This document shows, one piece after another, positions 51,720 to 61,623 of a stretch of 64,000 nucleotides of DNA. Numbering within the stretch: the stretch's first letter is position 1; each line of letters opens with the position of its first letter. The position numbers and the translations under genes were made by a program. Under the pieces are notes generated by a model. It was given only the letters and a program-made list of their open reading frames with translations, was not told the origin of the DNA and searched no databases. Source of the DNA: Burkholderia sp. SRS-W-2-2016 (GTDB lineage Bacteria; Pseudomonadota; Gammaproteobacteria; Burkholderiales; Burkholderiaceae); contig NZ_MSDV01000034.1 in assembly GCF_001931485.1 (NCBI RefSeq), positions 1 to 64,000 of the forward strand, given 5' to 3'.

Positions 51720-52910
51720 ATGAAGGTTGCAATCAGTGCCGCTGCAGTCGTGGCCGCGTGCGCGACGCCGATGATGGCTCAGGCGCAAAGCTCGGTGACG
51801 TTGTACGGCATTATCGACAATGGTATTGCCTATACAAACTCAGTCGCCTCGTCGATCACGGCGCAAGGTGCATCGCGCTGGTCGATGCAAACCGGCTGGG
51901 GTAGCGGTGACCGGGTTGGCTTCACCGGTCGTGAAGACCTCGGCGGTGGGCTCGCCGCAGTTTTCACGCTCGAAATGGGCTTCAGTGCCGTGAACGGCAC
52001 TTCGTCGCAAGGGGGTCGTCTGTTCGGTCGTCAGGCGTTCGTCGGACTGGATTCGAGTACGTATGGGCGCTTCACGATGGGTCGCCAATACGACTTCACG
52101 TTCGACTACATCGCCCCGATGCTCTCGTGGCTTCAGTTCGGCAGTATCTACGGCGCGCACGTCGGCGACGTGGATAACACGTTCCAGACGGTACGTCTGA
52201 ACAACACCGTCAAATATGAAGTCAGCCCGCTGCAAGGTTTGAAACTCGGCGCGATCTACGCTTTCAGTAACCAGGCGGGCGGCCCGGACGGTCAAGGTTT
52301 CGCCAATAACCGCGCGTTCGGCTTTGGTGCCACGTACAAGCGCGGCGGCTTGCACGCGGCAGCGACTTACCTGCAACTGGATCACCCTTCGGCGGGTCAA
52401 CCTGGCGGCAGCAACCCGAACGGCGCGAACGGCGGTGAGTACACCTTCTCGACGGCTATCTTCTACAACGCGGGTTTTGTGGAGCGTCAACGCGTCGCGG
52501 CTGTCGGCGGCGGTTATGACTTCGGCCAGCTGTCGGTTAACGCTGTTTTTACCGATACACATCTGAACTACAGAGGTGATCACTCCACGCGCGTGGACAA
52601 TTACGAAGTCAATACGAGGTACATGTTCACACCGGCGATTTCGGCGGGTATTGGCTACATCTTCACCGATGCCTCGGGCTATACAGGCGAGGGAGCAACG
52701 TCGTACGCGAGTGGCAGTCATCCGCGCTGGCATCAGATCAATGCTGGGGCCTCCTATCTTCTGTCCAAGCGCACCGATCTGCACGCGTCCGTCGTTTTCC
52801 AGCGCCAGGCCGGTGACGCGAGTGCAACCGCGATCAACTTCTTCGGTCCGGCTGGTGCGAACCAGAAAAACCAGATCGCGATTTTGGCGGGACTGCGTCA
52901 CCGGTTCTGA
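51720..52910 (+). CDS. Outer-membrane trimeric porin of the AcnX operon
   Basis: 396 residues from ATG 51720 behind GGAGGAAAGAC. Signal peptide residues 1-21 (MKVAISAAAVVAACATPMMAQ). The mature part begins with AQSSVTLYGIIDNGIAYTNS, the family N-terminus. GFTGREDLGGGLAAVFTLEMGF, GRQAFVGLDSSTYGRFTMGRQYDFTFDYI and the C-terminus LAGLRHRF with terminal Phe fit an OmpC-like porin. It ends the operon and likely admits its substrate. The 84-bp spacer before it is unusually AT-rich. Confidence 0.93.
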   Translation: MKVAISAAAVVAACATPMMAQAQSSVTLYGIIDNGIAYTNSVASSITAQGASRWSMQTGWGSGDRVGFTGREDLGGGLAAVFTLEMGFSAVNGTSSQGGRLFGRQAFVGLDSSTYGRFTMGRQYDFTFDYIAPMLSWLQFGSIYGAHVGDVDNTFQTVRLNNTVKYEVSPLQGLKLGAIYAFSNQAGGPDGQGFANNRAFGFGATYKRGGLHAAATYLQLDHPSAGQPGGSNPNGANGGEYTFSTAIFYNAGFVERQRVAAVGGGYDFGQLSVNAVFTDTHLNYRGDHSTRVDNYEVNTRYMFTPAISAGIGYIFTDASGYTGEGATSYASGSHPRWHQINAGASYLLSKRTDLHASVVFQRQAGDASATAINFFGPAGANQKNQIAILAGLRHRF

Positions 52911-53039
52911 TACGACGCGTCGCGAGGTCTGGGTCCGCAATGACAATTTGCGGGCGTAACCGATGCAGAAACATAAGGCAGGCGATTTTTGACGAAAAAC
53001 GCCGGCCTTATCGATGATTGACGCAATCGGAAAAACATG

Positions 53040-53066
53040 AAAAAAAGCCCGCAAAATCGCGGGCTT
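53040..53066 (-). terminator. Rho-independent terminator of guaA
   Basis: Arms AAGCCCGC (53045-53052) and GCGGGCTT (53059-53066), loop AAAATC, followed on the minus strand by a run of seven T residues. It lies about 57 bp past the guaA stop and nearly copies the terminator at 41942-41968. Confidence 0.88.
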
Positions 53067-53123
53067 AGTTCATTTACTGCCTGTCACTGCCAGGTGGCGC
53101 CAGAAGCTGTACCGAAATGGCGC

Positions 53124-54707
<1,584 letters not shown>

Positions 54708-54922
54708 GGCAGCGGACGGAATCAAAAGTGAGCGGATACGGAATGCCGCGCACGAAGCGCGGCGTTGAATTCAAAACGGTCCACGCGGCGCCGGATACAG
54801 CGCGGCGCGGACCTGAAACAGCACGGTAAAGCGCACGGAGATGGATAACATCGCGGCGCGCCGTCTGCGGCGCGCGCGAACCCAACCCGGAAGCTTCGGT
54901 AAGCGGCGTGGCGCGCGGCGCG

Positions 54923-55684
54923 TCAGCCATGAAACGGCGGCCGGGGCGCGTCGTTGTGCGCATCGCCCGAAGCGGACGCGGCGCGCTCGGACGCGCCCGT
55001 GGCCGGATGAAGCGGCGCCGTGGAAGCGACCGATGCGGCGCCGGGCGCCGCAGACGCAGCGGCAGCCGGATTGACCGGCCGCGTGACCGGCGCCACGGGT
55101 TCGGGCGCCGGCTCGGCGCGATAGACCGGAAAGCCCGCGGTGACATGCGGCTCGCGCGCGCCGTCGGGCTCGACCCGACGCTCGAGTTCGCGTTGCCGCA
55201 CGGCATCTTTGTCCGCCTGCTTCTGCGCCTCTTTGGCGGCCTTCTTATCAGCCTTGCCGGAGGATTTGCCGGCGACGACACCCTTCTCGCGCCGCCGCAC
55301 CGCACCCGACAGCCTGACCCCGCCGAGCCCGACGACCACCAGCACGACCGCGGCCAGCACCGTCACCAGTTGCCCGTAGCCGGGCAGCGACGGCGTACGC
55401 AGACCGAGCAGCCACGCGAGCATCAGCACGCCGGTCAGCCAGTGCACGTGCCCGACGACCTTCGCGACCTTCGAGGTCAACGCACCGTCGAACGATGCAT
55501 GCACCGCCAGCCACGCGAGCCCGATCAGCGCGATGCCGAACGCCTGGCCGACCAGCGCCGGCTGCGTCTGCACCAGATGCAGCCCGTCGTACAGCGAAGT
55601 CCAGGGCGTCAGCAGGAACAGCAGGCCGAAACCCAGCAGTAACAACGCATCCAGGATCAGTACAACGCGCAGCAGTGGCTTCAT
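54923..55684 (-). CDS. Membrane protein with long charged and Ala/Pro-rich tail
   Basis: 253 residues, starting six bases after the guaB stop on the same strand, so likely cotranscribed with it. Residues 1-130 have about four hydrophobic helices (LLRVVLILDALLLLGFGLLFLLTPW, FGIALIGLAWLAVHA, HWLTGVLMLAWLLGL, LVTVLAAVVLVVVGLGGV). Residues about 131-185 are a Lys/Glu/Gln/Arg-rich, probably coiled-coil segment. The last 70 are Pro/Ala/Ser-rich and probably disordered. I do not recognise a characterised family; the gene recurs next to guaB in Burkholderia as far as I recall. Confidence 0.75.
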   Translation of the reverse strand: MKPLLRVVLILDALLLLGFGLLFLLTPWTSLYDGLHLVQTQPALVGQAFGIALIGLAWLAVHASFDGALTSKVAKVVGHVHWLTGVLMLAWLLGLRTPSLPGYGQLVTVLAAVVLVVVGLGGVRLSGAVRRREKGVVAGKSSGKADKKAAKEAQKQADKDAVRQRELERRVEPDGAREPHVTAGFPVYRAEPAPEPVAPVTRPVNPAAAASAAPGAASVASTAPLHPATGASERAASASGDAHNDAPRPPFHG

Positions 55685-55690
55685 CGGCGT

Positions 55691-57151
55691 TTAGTCCACG
55701 TGGTAGTTGGGCGCTTCCTTGGTGATCTGCACGTCATGCACGTGCGACTCGCGCAGGCCCGCGCCGGTGATCTGCACGAACTCGGCCTTCTCGTTCATCT
55801 CGGCGATCGTGCGGCAGCCGCAGTAGCCCATGCTCGCGCGCACGCCACCGATCAGCTGGAACAGGATCGCGTTGACCGAACCCTTGTAAGCGACGCGGCC
55901 TTCGATGCCTTCCGGCACCAGCTTGTCGATGTTCGCCGAGTTGTCCTGGAAGTAGCGGTCCGCGGCGCCGTCCTTCATCGCGCCGACCGAGCCCATGCCG
56001 CGGTACGACTTGTACTGACGGCCCTGGTACAGGAACACTTCGCCCGGTGCCTCTTCGGTGCCGGCGAACATGCTGCCCATCATGACCGCGCTCGCGCCAG
56101 CGGCGAGTGCCTTGCTGACGTCGCCCGAGAAGCGCACGCCGCCGTCGGCGATCACCGGCACGCCGGTGCCGCGCAGTGCTTCGGAGACGTTGGAGATTGC
56201 GGTGACTTGGGGCACGCCGACACCGGCGACGATCCGCGTCGTGCAGATCGAACCCGGGCCGATACCGACCTTCACGCCGTCCGCGCCGTATTCGACCAGC
56301 GCCTTCGCGGCGGCGGCGGTAGCGATGTTGCCGCCGATCACTTCGACGTGCGGGAAGTTCTGCTTGACCCACTTGACGCGCTCGAGCACGCCCTTGCTGT
56401 GGCCGTGCGCGGTATCGACGACGATTACGTCGACGCCCGCCTGCACCAGCAGTTCGACGCGCTCTTCGTTGTCCGCGCCGACGCCGACCGCCGCGCCCGC
56501 GCGCAGCTTGCCGTGTTCGTCCTTACAGGCGTCCGGGTGCTCGGTCTGCTTGGTGATGTCCTTGACGGTCATCAGGCCGCGCAGTTCGAACGTGTCGTTG
56601 ACGACCAGCACGCGCTCGAGGCGGTGGCTGTGCATCAGCGCCTTCGCTTCGGCGAGCGGCGTGCCTTCCTTGACGGTGACGAGGCGCTCGCGCGGCGTCA
56701 TGATGTTGCGCACCGGCTCGTCCAGACGCTCTTCGAAGCGCAGGTCGCGGTTCGTCACGATCCCGACGAGTTGCGCGCCCTCGACGACCGGGAAGCCCGA
56801 AATGCCATGCTGGCGCGACAGCGCGATCACGTCGCGCACTTTCATCTGCGGCGGCACCGTGATCGGATCGCGCACGACGCCCGACTCGAAACGCTTGACC
56901 TTGGCGACTTCACGCGCCTGCTCGGCCGGCGTGAGGTTCTTGTGGACGATACCGACGCCGCCCATTTGCGCCATGGCGATCGCCAGACGTGCTTCGGTCA
57001 CCGTGTCCATTGCGGCGGACACGAGCGGCATATTCAGGGAAATGTTGCGGGTCAGCCGGGTCTTGAGGCTGGTGTCGCGCGGCAAAACATCGGAGAAGGC
57101 CGGGACGAGGAGCACGTCATCGAACGTGAGTGCTGTTTGGATCAGACGCAT
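55691..57151 (-). CDS. guaB: Inosine-5'-monophosphate dehydrogenase
   Basis: 486 residues, start behind AGGATTTGCC. The catalytic barrel carries LTFDDVLLVPAFSDVLPRD at the start, and the active-site loop is GIGPGSICTTRIVAGVGVPQ with the catalytic Cys. Two CBS domains sit at about residues 90-205 (VRDPITVPPQMKVRDVIALSRQHGISGFPVVE). Flap sequence: YKSYRGMGSVGAM. C-terminus: GGVRASMGYCGCRTI. It oxidises IMP to XMP with NAD, the committed step to GMP. guaA is 980 bp downstream on the same strand. Confidence 0.98.
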   Translation of the reverse strand: MRLIQTALTFDDVLLVPAFSDVLPRDTSLKTRLTRNISLNMPLVSAAMDTVTEARLAIAMAQMGGVGIVHKNLTPAEQAREVAKVKRFESGVVRDPITVPPQMKVRDVIALSRQHGISGFPVVEGAQLVGIVTNRDLRFEERLDEPVRNIMTPRERLVTVKEGTPLAEAKALMHSHRLERVLVVNDTFELRGLMTVKDITKQTEHPDACKDEHGKLRAGAAVGVGADNEERVELLVQAGVDVIVVDTAHGHSKGVLERVKWVKQNFPHVEVIGGNIATAAAAKALVEYGADGVKVGIGPGSICTTRIVAGVGVPQVTAISNVSEALRGTGVPVIADGGVRFSGDVSKALAAGASAVMMGSMFAGTEEAPGEVFLYQGRQYKSYRGMGSVGAMKDGAADRYFQDNSANIDKLVPEGIEGRVAYKGSVNAILFQLIGGVRASMGYCGCRTIAEMNEKAEFVQITGAGLRESHVHDVQITKEAPNYHVD

Positions 57152-57433
57152 GGCAAATCCTATAGGCGCAAAAGCGAATTATACGCGATACCTCCCCGGT
57201 TTTCACTGCGCGAACAGCAGCTTAGCGAATTTCGGACGATTTTTTTCCGCTTTGCCGGGCCGCCGATTTCGCTTGCCTGTTCGCCCCGGGTTCGATCGGG
57301 TTTCGTTTGCGCGTTCGTCCACACCCGCCCCATAAAACCGCTCCCCGGGCGCGAATGCAGGATCGAACAAGACGCCTACCCCGCAAAACCGCTATTCTGC
57401 CGACCATTCCAGTTTTCCAGTCAGGAGCAGTCG

Positions 57434-58411
57434 ATGCAGCGCGGTGTGGCATATGGGGTAATGGCCGGGGCCTTGTGGGGCATGGTGTTTCTGGTGCCGC
57501 GGGTGCTGCCGGACTTCTCTCCGCTGCTGCTCAGCGCCGGCCGCTATTCGATGTACGGCATCGTCGCGCTGGTCGCCGCGCTACCGGTCGCGCGCTCGCT
57601 GCTCAGGCGCCTGACCCGCGAAGACCTGATCGCGCTGGTCAAGCTCGCGCTCGCCGGCAACATCGTCTATTACCTGCTGCTGACGGCCGCCGTGCATCTG
57701 ATCGGGATCGCGCCGGCGTCGCTGATCGTCGGCGTGTTGCCGGTCACGGTCACGCTGGTCGGCCGGCGCGACCACGGCGCGGTGCCGCTCGCGCGCCTCG
57801 CATGGCCGCTCGCGATCGTGATGGCCGGCATCGTCTGCATCAATATCGACGTTTTCACCGAAACAGGCGCGACGCCGGTGAGCGTTGCGACGCGGCTCGT
57901 CGGCGTCGCCTGTGCGGTCGGCGCGTTGATCTGCTGGACGTGGTTCGCGGTCGAAAACGCGCGCTATCTGCAGCGGCAAACGCATTTCAGCGGCAATGAG
58001 TGGTCGGTGCTGTGGGGCGTCGTCACCGGCGCGCTGGGCGGCGCGATGTGGCTCGTGATCGCGCTGCTGCCGTCGGGCGGCCCGCAAGGGGAACTGGCCG
58101 ACGCGCGCTGGCACACGTTCTGGCTGCTCAACCTGGTGCTCGCGATCGGCGCGTCGTGGCTCGGCAACGGGCTGTGGAACGCCGCGTCGAAGCGGCTGCC
58201 CCTCACGCTATCCGGTCAGATGATCGTGTTCGAGACGCTGTTCGCGTTGCTGTATGCGTTTATTTACGACCAGCGGCTGCCGCGTCCGCTGGAGTTTGCA
58301 GCGATCCTGCTGCTGGTGGCGGGAGTCTGCTGGTCGGTGCGCCAGCATTCGGACGACGACGCGTCGGGCGCGGCGCGTCTGGACGACAAGCCGCAAGTTT
58401 CCGCGCATTGA
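57434..58411 (+). CDS. DMT-superfamily (EamA-like) transporter
   Basis: 325 residues from ATG 57434 behind CAGGAGCAG. There are ten hydrophobic helices in two five-helix halves (GVAYGVMAGALWGMVFLVPRVLPDF and, for the second half, EWSVLWGVVTGALGGAMWLVIALLP). EamA-type proteins export or exchange metabolites; substrate unknown. The frame continues upstream into guaB antisense, which is a shadow. Confidence 0.85.
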   Translation: MQRGVAYGVMAGALWGMVFLVPRVLPDFSPLLLSAGRYSMYGIVALVAALPVARSLLRRLTREDLIALVKLALAGNIVYYLLLTAAVHLIGIAPASLIVGVLPVTVTLVGRRDHGAVPLARLAWPLAIVMAGIVCINIDVFTETGATPVSVATRLVGVACAVGALICWTWFAVENARYLQRQTHFSGNEWSVLWGVVTGALGGAMWLVIALLPSGGPQGELADARWHTFWLLNLVLAIGASWLGNGLWNAASKRLPLTLSGQMIVFETLFALLYAFIYDQRLPRPLEFAAILLLVAGVCWSVRQHSDDDASGAARLDDKPQVSAH

Positions 58412-58562
58412 TGAGGGATGAAGGCCGGACAAGCGCTGTTTCAGGTTGAGCGGCGCGTGGGTTTGTGGGCTTACGGCTTGCGAGGCTGGAAGGCTCAGCG
58501 GCCCTCGGGCAGCGACCGCCAGCAGCACCGCTCATTACCCCGCTGGCGCCCTACCAGGTCGC

Positions 58563-58895
58563 CTAGCGCGAATCCTTGTTCAGCCAGCGGCGCCCTTCGA
58601 TCGACCCCGCCTTGCGGGTCTTCTCGACGCGGCGCTGCCGCGACAGCTTCGGGTCCACCAGCAACGGCCGGTAGATTTCGACCCGGTCGTGATCGGCGAG
58701 CACGGTATCCAACGGCTTGAGCTTGCCGAACACGCCGACCTTCTGCGTAGCCAGATCGATCGACGGAAAACGCTGCAAAATCCCGCTCGCGTCGAGCGCC
58801 TGTTGCAGCGTCGCGCCCGCGGGCAATTCGACCGGAATCAGCGTCTGCCCATCGGCCAACGCGTAGCAGACCTCAACCGACAGATGCGCGCTCAT
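58563..58895 (-). CDS. rnfH: RnfH-family protein (ubiquitin-like fold)
   Basis: 110 residues from ATG 58895, overlapping the RatA gene stop by four bases. The sequence HLSVEVCYALADGQTLIPVELPAGATLQQALDASGILQRFPSIDLATQKVGVFGKLKPLDTVLADHDRVEIYRPLLVDPKLSRQRR is the RnfH/UPF0125 pattern. It pairs with ratA in most proteobacteria near smpB, as here. Precise role not established. Confidence 0.92.
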   Translation of the reverse strand: MSAHLSVEVCYALADGQTLIPVELPAGATLQQALDASGILQRFPSIDLATQKVGVFGKLKPLDTVLADHDRVEIYRPLLVDPKLSRQRRVEKTRKAGSIEGRRWLNKDSR

Positions 58896-59329
58896 GCTTT
58901 GCCATAGCGCTGATCGGCGCGCTTCACGAAGGATTCGACGAAGGTGTTGGCGATGTGATTGAACACCGGCCCGATGATCTTCTCCAGCAGGATATTGGTG
59001 AATTCGTAGTGCAGCGCGAATTCGATCTTGCAGGCATCGGCGCGCAGCGGCGTGAAGCGCCAGAAGCCGGTGAACTTGCGAAACGGACCGTCGGCGAATT
59101 CCATATCGATCCGGGTGGGCCGCTCCATCGAGTTGCGTGTGGCGAAGTGCTGCTTGATGCCCTTGAAGTTGATATCGATCTTCGCTTCCATGCCGGTTTC
59201 GTCCTGGCGGCGAATTTCGACGCCTCCGCACCAAGGCAGGAAATTGGGGTAATCGGCGACATCGGTGACGAGGTCGAACATCTGCTCCGCCGAATGGCGA
59301 ATCAACACGGTTTTCTGGACATCTGCCAT
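58892..59329 (-). CDS. ratA: RatA-type START-fold protein
   Basis: 145 residues; ATG 59329 (MADVQKTVLIRHSAEQMFDLVTDVADYPNFLPWCGGVEI) is preferred over ATG 59350. This is the coenzyme Q-binding/START-type domain of RatA (YfjG), with the conserved DVADYPNFLPWC motif and FKGIKQHFATRNSMERPTRIDMEF. E. coli RatA was reported to inhibit 70S assembly; others see a Coq10-like lipid-binding role. It is divergent from smpB. Confidence 0.9.
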   Translation of the reverse strand: MADVQKTVLIRHSAEQMFDLVTDVADYPNFLPWCGGVEIRRQDETGMEAKIDINFKGIKQHFATRNSMERPTRIDMEFADGPFRKFTGFWRFTPLRADACKIEFALHYEFTNILLEKIIGPVFNHIANTFVESFVKRADQRYGKA

Positions 59330-59429
59330 AAATTGAACAGCGCGTGGCAAGGGTGGACAAGCGCCGCGGGCTTTCCTTGCACCGCTTTGCTAAAATCGTG
59401 ATTTTAAACGAGTTGGGCGCTTTCCATTC

Positions 59430-59876
59430 ATGAGCATCATCGACAACAGAAAAGCCTTTTACGACTACTCGGTCGAGGAGCGCTATGAGGCAGGCCTCGT
59501 GCTCGAAGGATGGGAGGTCAAGGCATTGCGCGCGGGGCGCGGCCAGATCAAGGAAGGCTACGTGGTGATCCGCAACGGCGAGCTGTTCCTGATCGGCACG
59601 CACATCAGCCCGCTGCCCGAGGCGTCGACCCATATCCATCCCGACCCGGTGCGCACGCGCAAGCTGCTGCTGCACAGCGAGGAAATCAGCAAGCTGATCG
59701 GCAAGGTCGAGCAGCGCGGCTATACGCTGGTGCCGCTGAACTTCCACTACAAGAACGGCCGCGTCAAATGCGAAATCGGCCTCGCGAAGGGCAAGAAAAT
59801 GCACGACAAGCGCGAGACCGAGAAGAAGCGCGATTGGGAGCGCGAGAAGGCGCGCCTGATGCGCTCGCCGACCTGA
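59430..59876 (+). CDS. smpB: SsrA-binding protein
   Basis: 148 residues. The beta-barrel core begins IIDNRKAFYDYSVEERYEAGLVLEGWEVKALRAGRGQIKEGYVVI and includes HIHPDPVRTRKLLLHSEEI and RGYTLVPLNFHYKNGRVKCEIGLAKGKKMHDKRETEKKRDWEREKARLMR, whose basic tail enters the ribosome's mRNA path. It works with tmRNA in trans-translation to free stalled ribosomes. The ssrA gene itself is not in the window. Confidence 0.97.
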   Translation: MSIIDNRKAFYDYSVEERYEAGLVLEGWEVKALRAGRGQIKEGYVVIRNGELFLIGTHISPLPEASTHIHPDPVRTRKLLLHSEEISKLIGKVEQRGYTLVPLNFHYKNGRVKCEIGLAKGKKMHDKRETEKKRDWEREKARLMRSPT

Positions 59877-59930
59877 TCGTCGAGTGCGGGCCGGGCTTGC
59901 TGCTCGGTCCAACTTCGATACGTTGATAAA

Positions 59931-59962
59931 AAATGGCCCGCACGATGATGTGCGGGCCATTT
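59931..59962. terminator. Bidirectional terminator between smpB and the SPFH gene
   Basis: Arms AAATGGCCCGCAC (59931-59943) and GTGCGGGCCATTT (59950-59962) pair perfectly around a six-base loop. TTTGCTTTT follows on the plus strand and a T-rich run (from the A tract before 59931) on the minus strand, serving both converging genes. Confidence 0.9.
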
Positions 59963-60014
59963 GCTTTTGCGGGGAAAGATCGGCGCGTGGGCTCACCACG
60001 CGTGATTAGCGAAC

Positions 60015-60953
60015 TCAGCTTCGAATAACGTCGCCGCCGGGCTTGCCCTTGTTCACGATCGCCAGCGCCGACGCGATCATCGAGCTCATATTCGACATAT
60101 CGCCCGGCACGATCAGCGTGGTGCCCTGCTTCGCCAGATTCGAGAACGCATTCACGTATTGTTCGGCCACCTTCAGGTTGACCGCGTCCATCCCGCCGTT
60201 CGACTGGATCGCGGCCGCGATCTTCTGGATCGCCTGCGCGTTCGCTTCGGCCACCGCCAGAATCGCCGCCGCTTCGCCCTGCGCCTGATTGATCGCCGCC
60301 TGACGCTCGCCTTCGGACTTCTGGATCGCCGCCTCGCGGCCACCCGACGCGATATTGATCTGCTCCTGCTTGCGCCCTTCCGATGCCGCGATCAGCGCGC
60401 GCTTTTCGCGCTCGGCGGTGATCTGCGCCTGCATCGCATGAAGGATTTCCTTCGGCGGCGTCAGGTCCTTGATCTCGTAGCGCAGCACCTTGACGCCCCA
60501 GTTCGCGGCGGCTTCGTCGAGCGCGGAGACGATGCTGTGATTGATGAAATCACGCTCCTCAAAGGTCCGGTCGAGTTCGAGTTTGCCGATCACCGAGCGC
60601 AGCGTGGTCTGCGACAGCTGCGTGATCGCGAACACGAAGTTGCTCGAACCGTACGACGCCTTCATCGGATCGGTGACCTGAAAATACAGCACGCCGTCGA
60701 CCTGCAACTGCGTGTTGTCGCGCGTGATACAGACCTGGCTCGGCACTTCGAGCGGAATTTCCTTCAGCACGTGCTTGTACGCGATCCGGTCGACGAATGG
60801 AAACGCAAAGCTCAAACCCGGCGTCAGCGTCGCATGATAACGGCCGAGTCGCTCGAGCACCCACGCATGCTGCTGCGGCACGATCTTGATGGTCTGCGAC
60901 GCCAGCACGATCACGACGATCAGCAGCACTGCCGCGACGATGGTTGAATCCAT
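60015..60953 (-). CDS. SPFH/stomatin-family membrane protein (QmcA-like)
   Basis: 312 residues from ATG 60953. One N-terminal membrane segment (MDSTIVAAVLLIVVIVLASQTI). It continues with the SPFH domain VPQQHAWVLERLGRYHATLTPGLSFAFPFVDRIAYKHVLKEIPLEVPSQVCITRDNTQLQVDGVLYFQVTDP, a coiled coil (EREKRALIAASEGRKQEQINIASGGREAAIQKSEGERQAAINQAQGEAAAIL) and a Gly/Met-rich tail. Stomatin-like proteins form inner-membrane scaffolds and pair with an NfeD-type protein, which is the gene directly upstream. Cell role inferred from family. Confidence 0.93.
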   Translation of the reverse strand: MDSTIVAAVLLIVVIVLASQTIKIVPQQHAWVLERLGRYHATLTPGLSFAFPFVDRIAYKHVLKEIPLEVPSQVCITRDNTQLQVDGVLYFQVTDPMKASYGSSNFVFAITQLSQTTLRSVIGKLELDRTFEERDFINHSIVSALDEAAANWGVKVLRYEIKDLTPPKEILHAMQAQITAEREKRALIAASEGRKQEQINIASGGREAAIQKSEGERQAAINQAQGEAAAILAVAEANAQAIQKIAAAIQSNGGMDAVNLKVAEQYVNAFSNLAKQGTTLIVPGDMSNMSSMIASALAIVNKGKPGGDVIRS

Positions 60954-61020
60954 ATGACTACCTCCGGTCCGCGTTTGGAATTGTTGTGCGCAGGTTGCAC
61001 GACCTGCGTGATGCGCGCTT

Positions 61021-61461
61021 TCAGGCTGGCGAGCTTCGGCTCGCGACGACCACGAGACAACTGCCGCGCAACTCCCTGATTTCATAGTTTTGCGCGTCTT
61101 CGGGTTCGCCATCGGCGAGTTCGACGTCCCAAGCGGCGCCACGATAGTTGACGCGCGCCTTGCGCCCTTGCCAGGCCGGCACGCTCACCGTCTGGCCGAT
61201 ATCCATATTGACGTCCGGGTTACGCGACGCATGTTCGCGCTTGCGCCGTCCAAAGCGCGAGCGCCGCAGCAGCACGACCGCCGCCAGCGCGACCACCGCG
61301 GCGACCGCGAACTGCACATCCGCGTTGGCCCCGGCAATATGCGCGAGCGCGGCCGCGACGAAGCCGAACGCGATCATCAACAGATAGAAGGTGCCGCTGG
61401 TCAACTCCAGCACGACCAGCACACCCGCCCCGATCCACCAGAACAGCCCACCAGGCGCCAC
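61021..61461 (-). CDS. NfeD-family membrane protein
   Basis: 146 residues from GTG 61461, which lies six bases from GGAGG; the longer in-frame ATG at 61566 would read through the ppsA terminator. Two or three membrane helices (LFWWIGAGVLVVLELTSGTFYLLMIAFGFVAAALAHIAG) are followed by a C-terminal OB-fold (DIGQTVSVPAWQGRKARVNYRGAAWDVEL). NfeD proteins are partners of SPFH proteins, and the SPFH gene follows 67 bp downstream. Confidence 0.88.
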   Translation of the reverse strand: MAPGGLFWWIGAGVLVVLELTSGTFYLLMIAFGFVAAALAHIAGANADVQFAVAAVVALAAVVLLRRSRFGRRKREHASRNPDVNMDIGQTVSVPAWQGRKARVNYRGAAWDVELADGEPEDAQNYEIRELRGSCLVVVASRSSPA

Positions 61462-61477
61462 GTCGACCTCCACAAAG

Positions 61478-61506
61478 CAAAACACCCCGGATCTACCGGG
61501 GTGTTT
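61478..61506 (-). terminator. Rho-independent terminator of ppsA
   Basis: Arms AAACACCCCGG (61480-61490) and CCGGGGTGTTT (61496-61506) with a five-base loop, followed on the minus strand by TTTTGCTTT. It sits between ppsA and the NfeD gene, almost on the NfeD ribosome site. Confidence 0.85.
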
Positions 61507-61623
61507 ATAGCACGAAGCGAACGTGTATTTAACGGGTGTCGCGGCAGGCGTCGGTGGGTTTAACAATCACCACGCCAGCCGTTATGCATACCGCCTGAAA
61601 AGCGGCATGCACGACTTCGTCAA

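Noticed and set aside
55700..57433. Upstream half of the long frame leading into the DMT transporter
   Set aside because: This part is antisense to guaB; the transporter starts at ATG 57434 with its own ribosome site.
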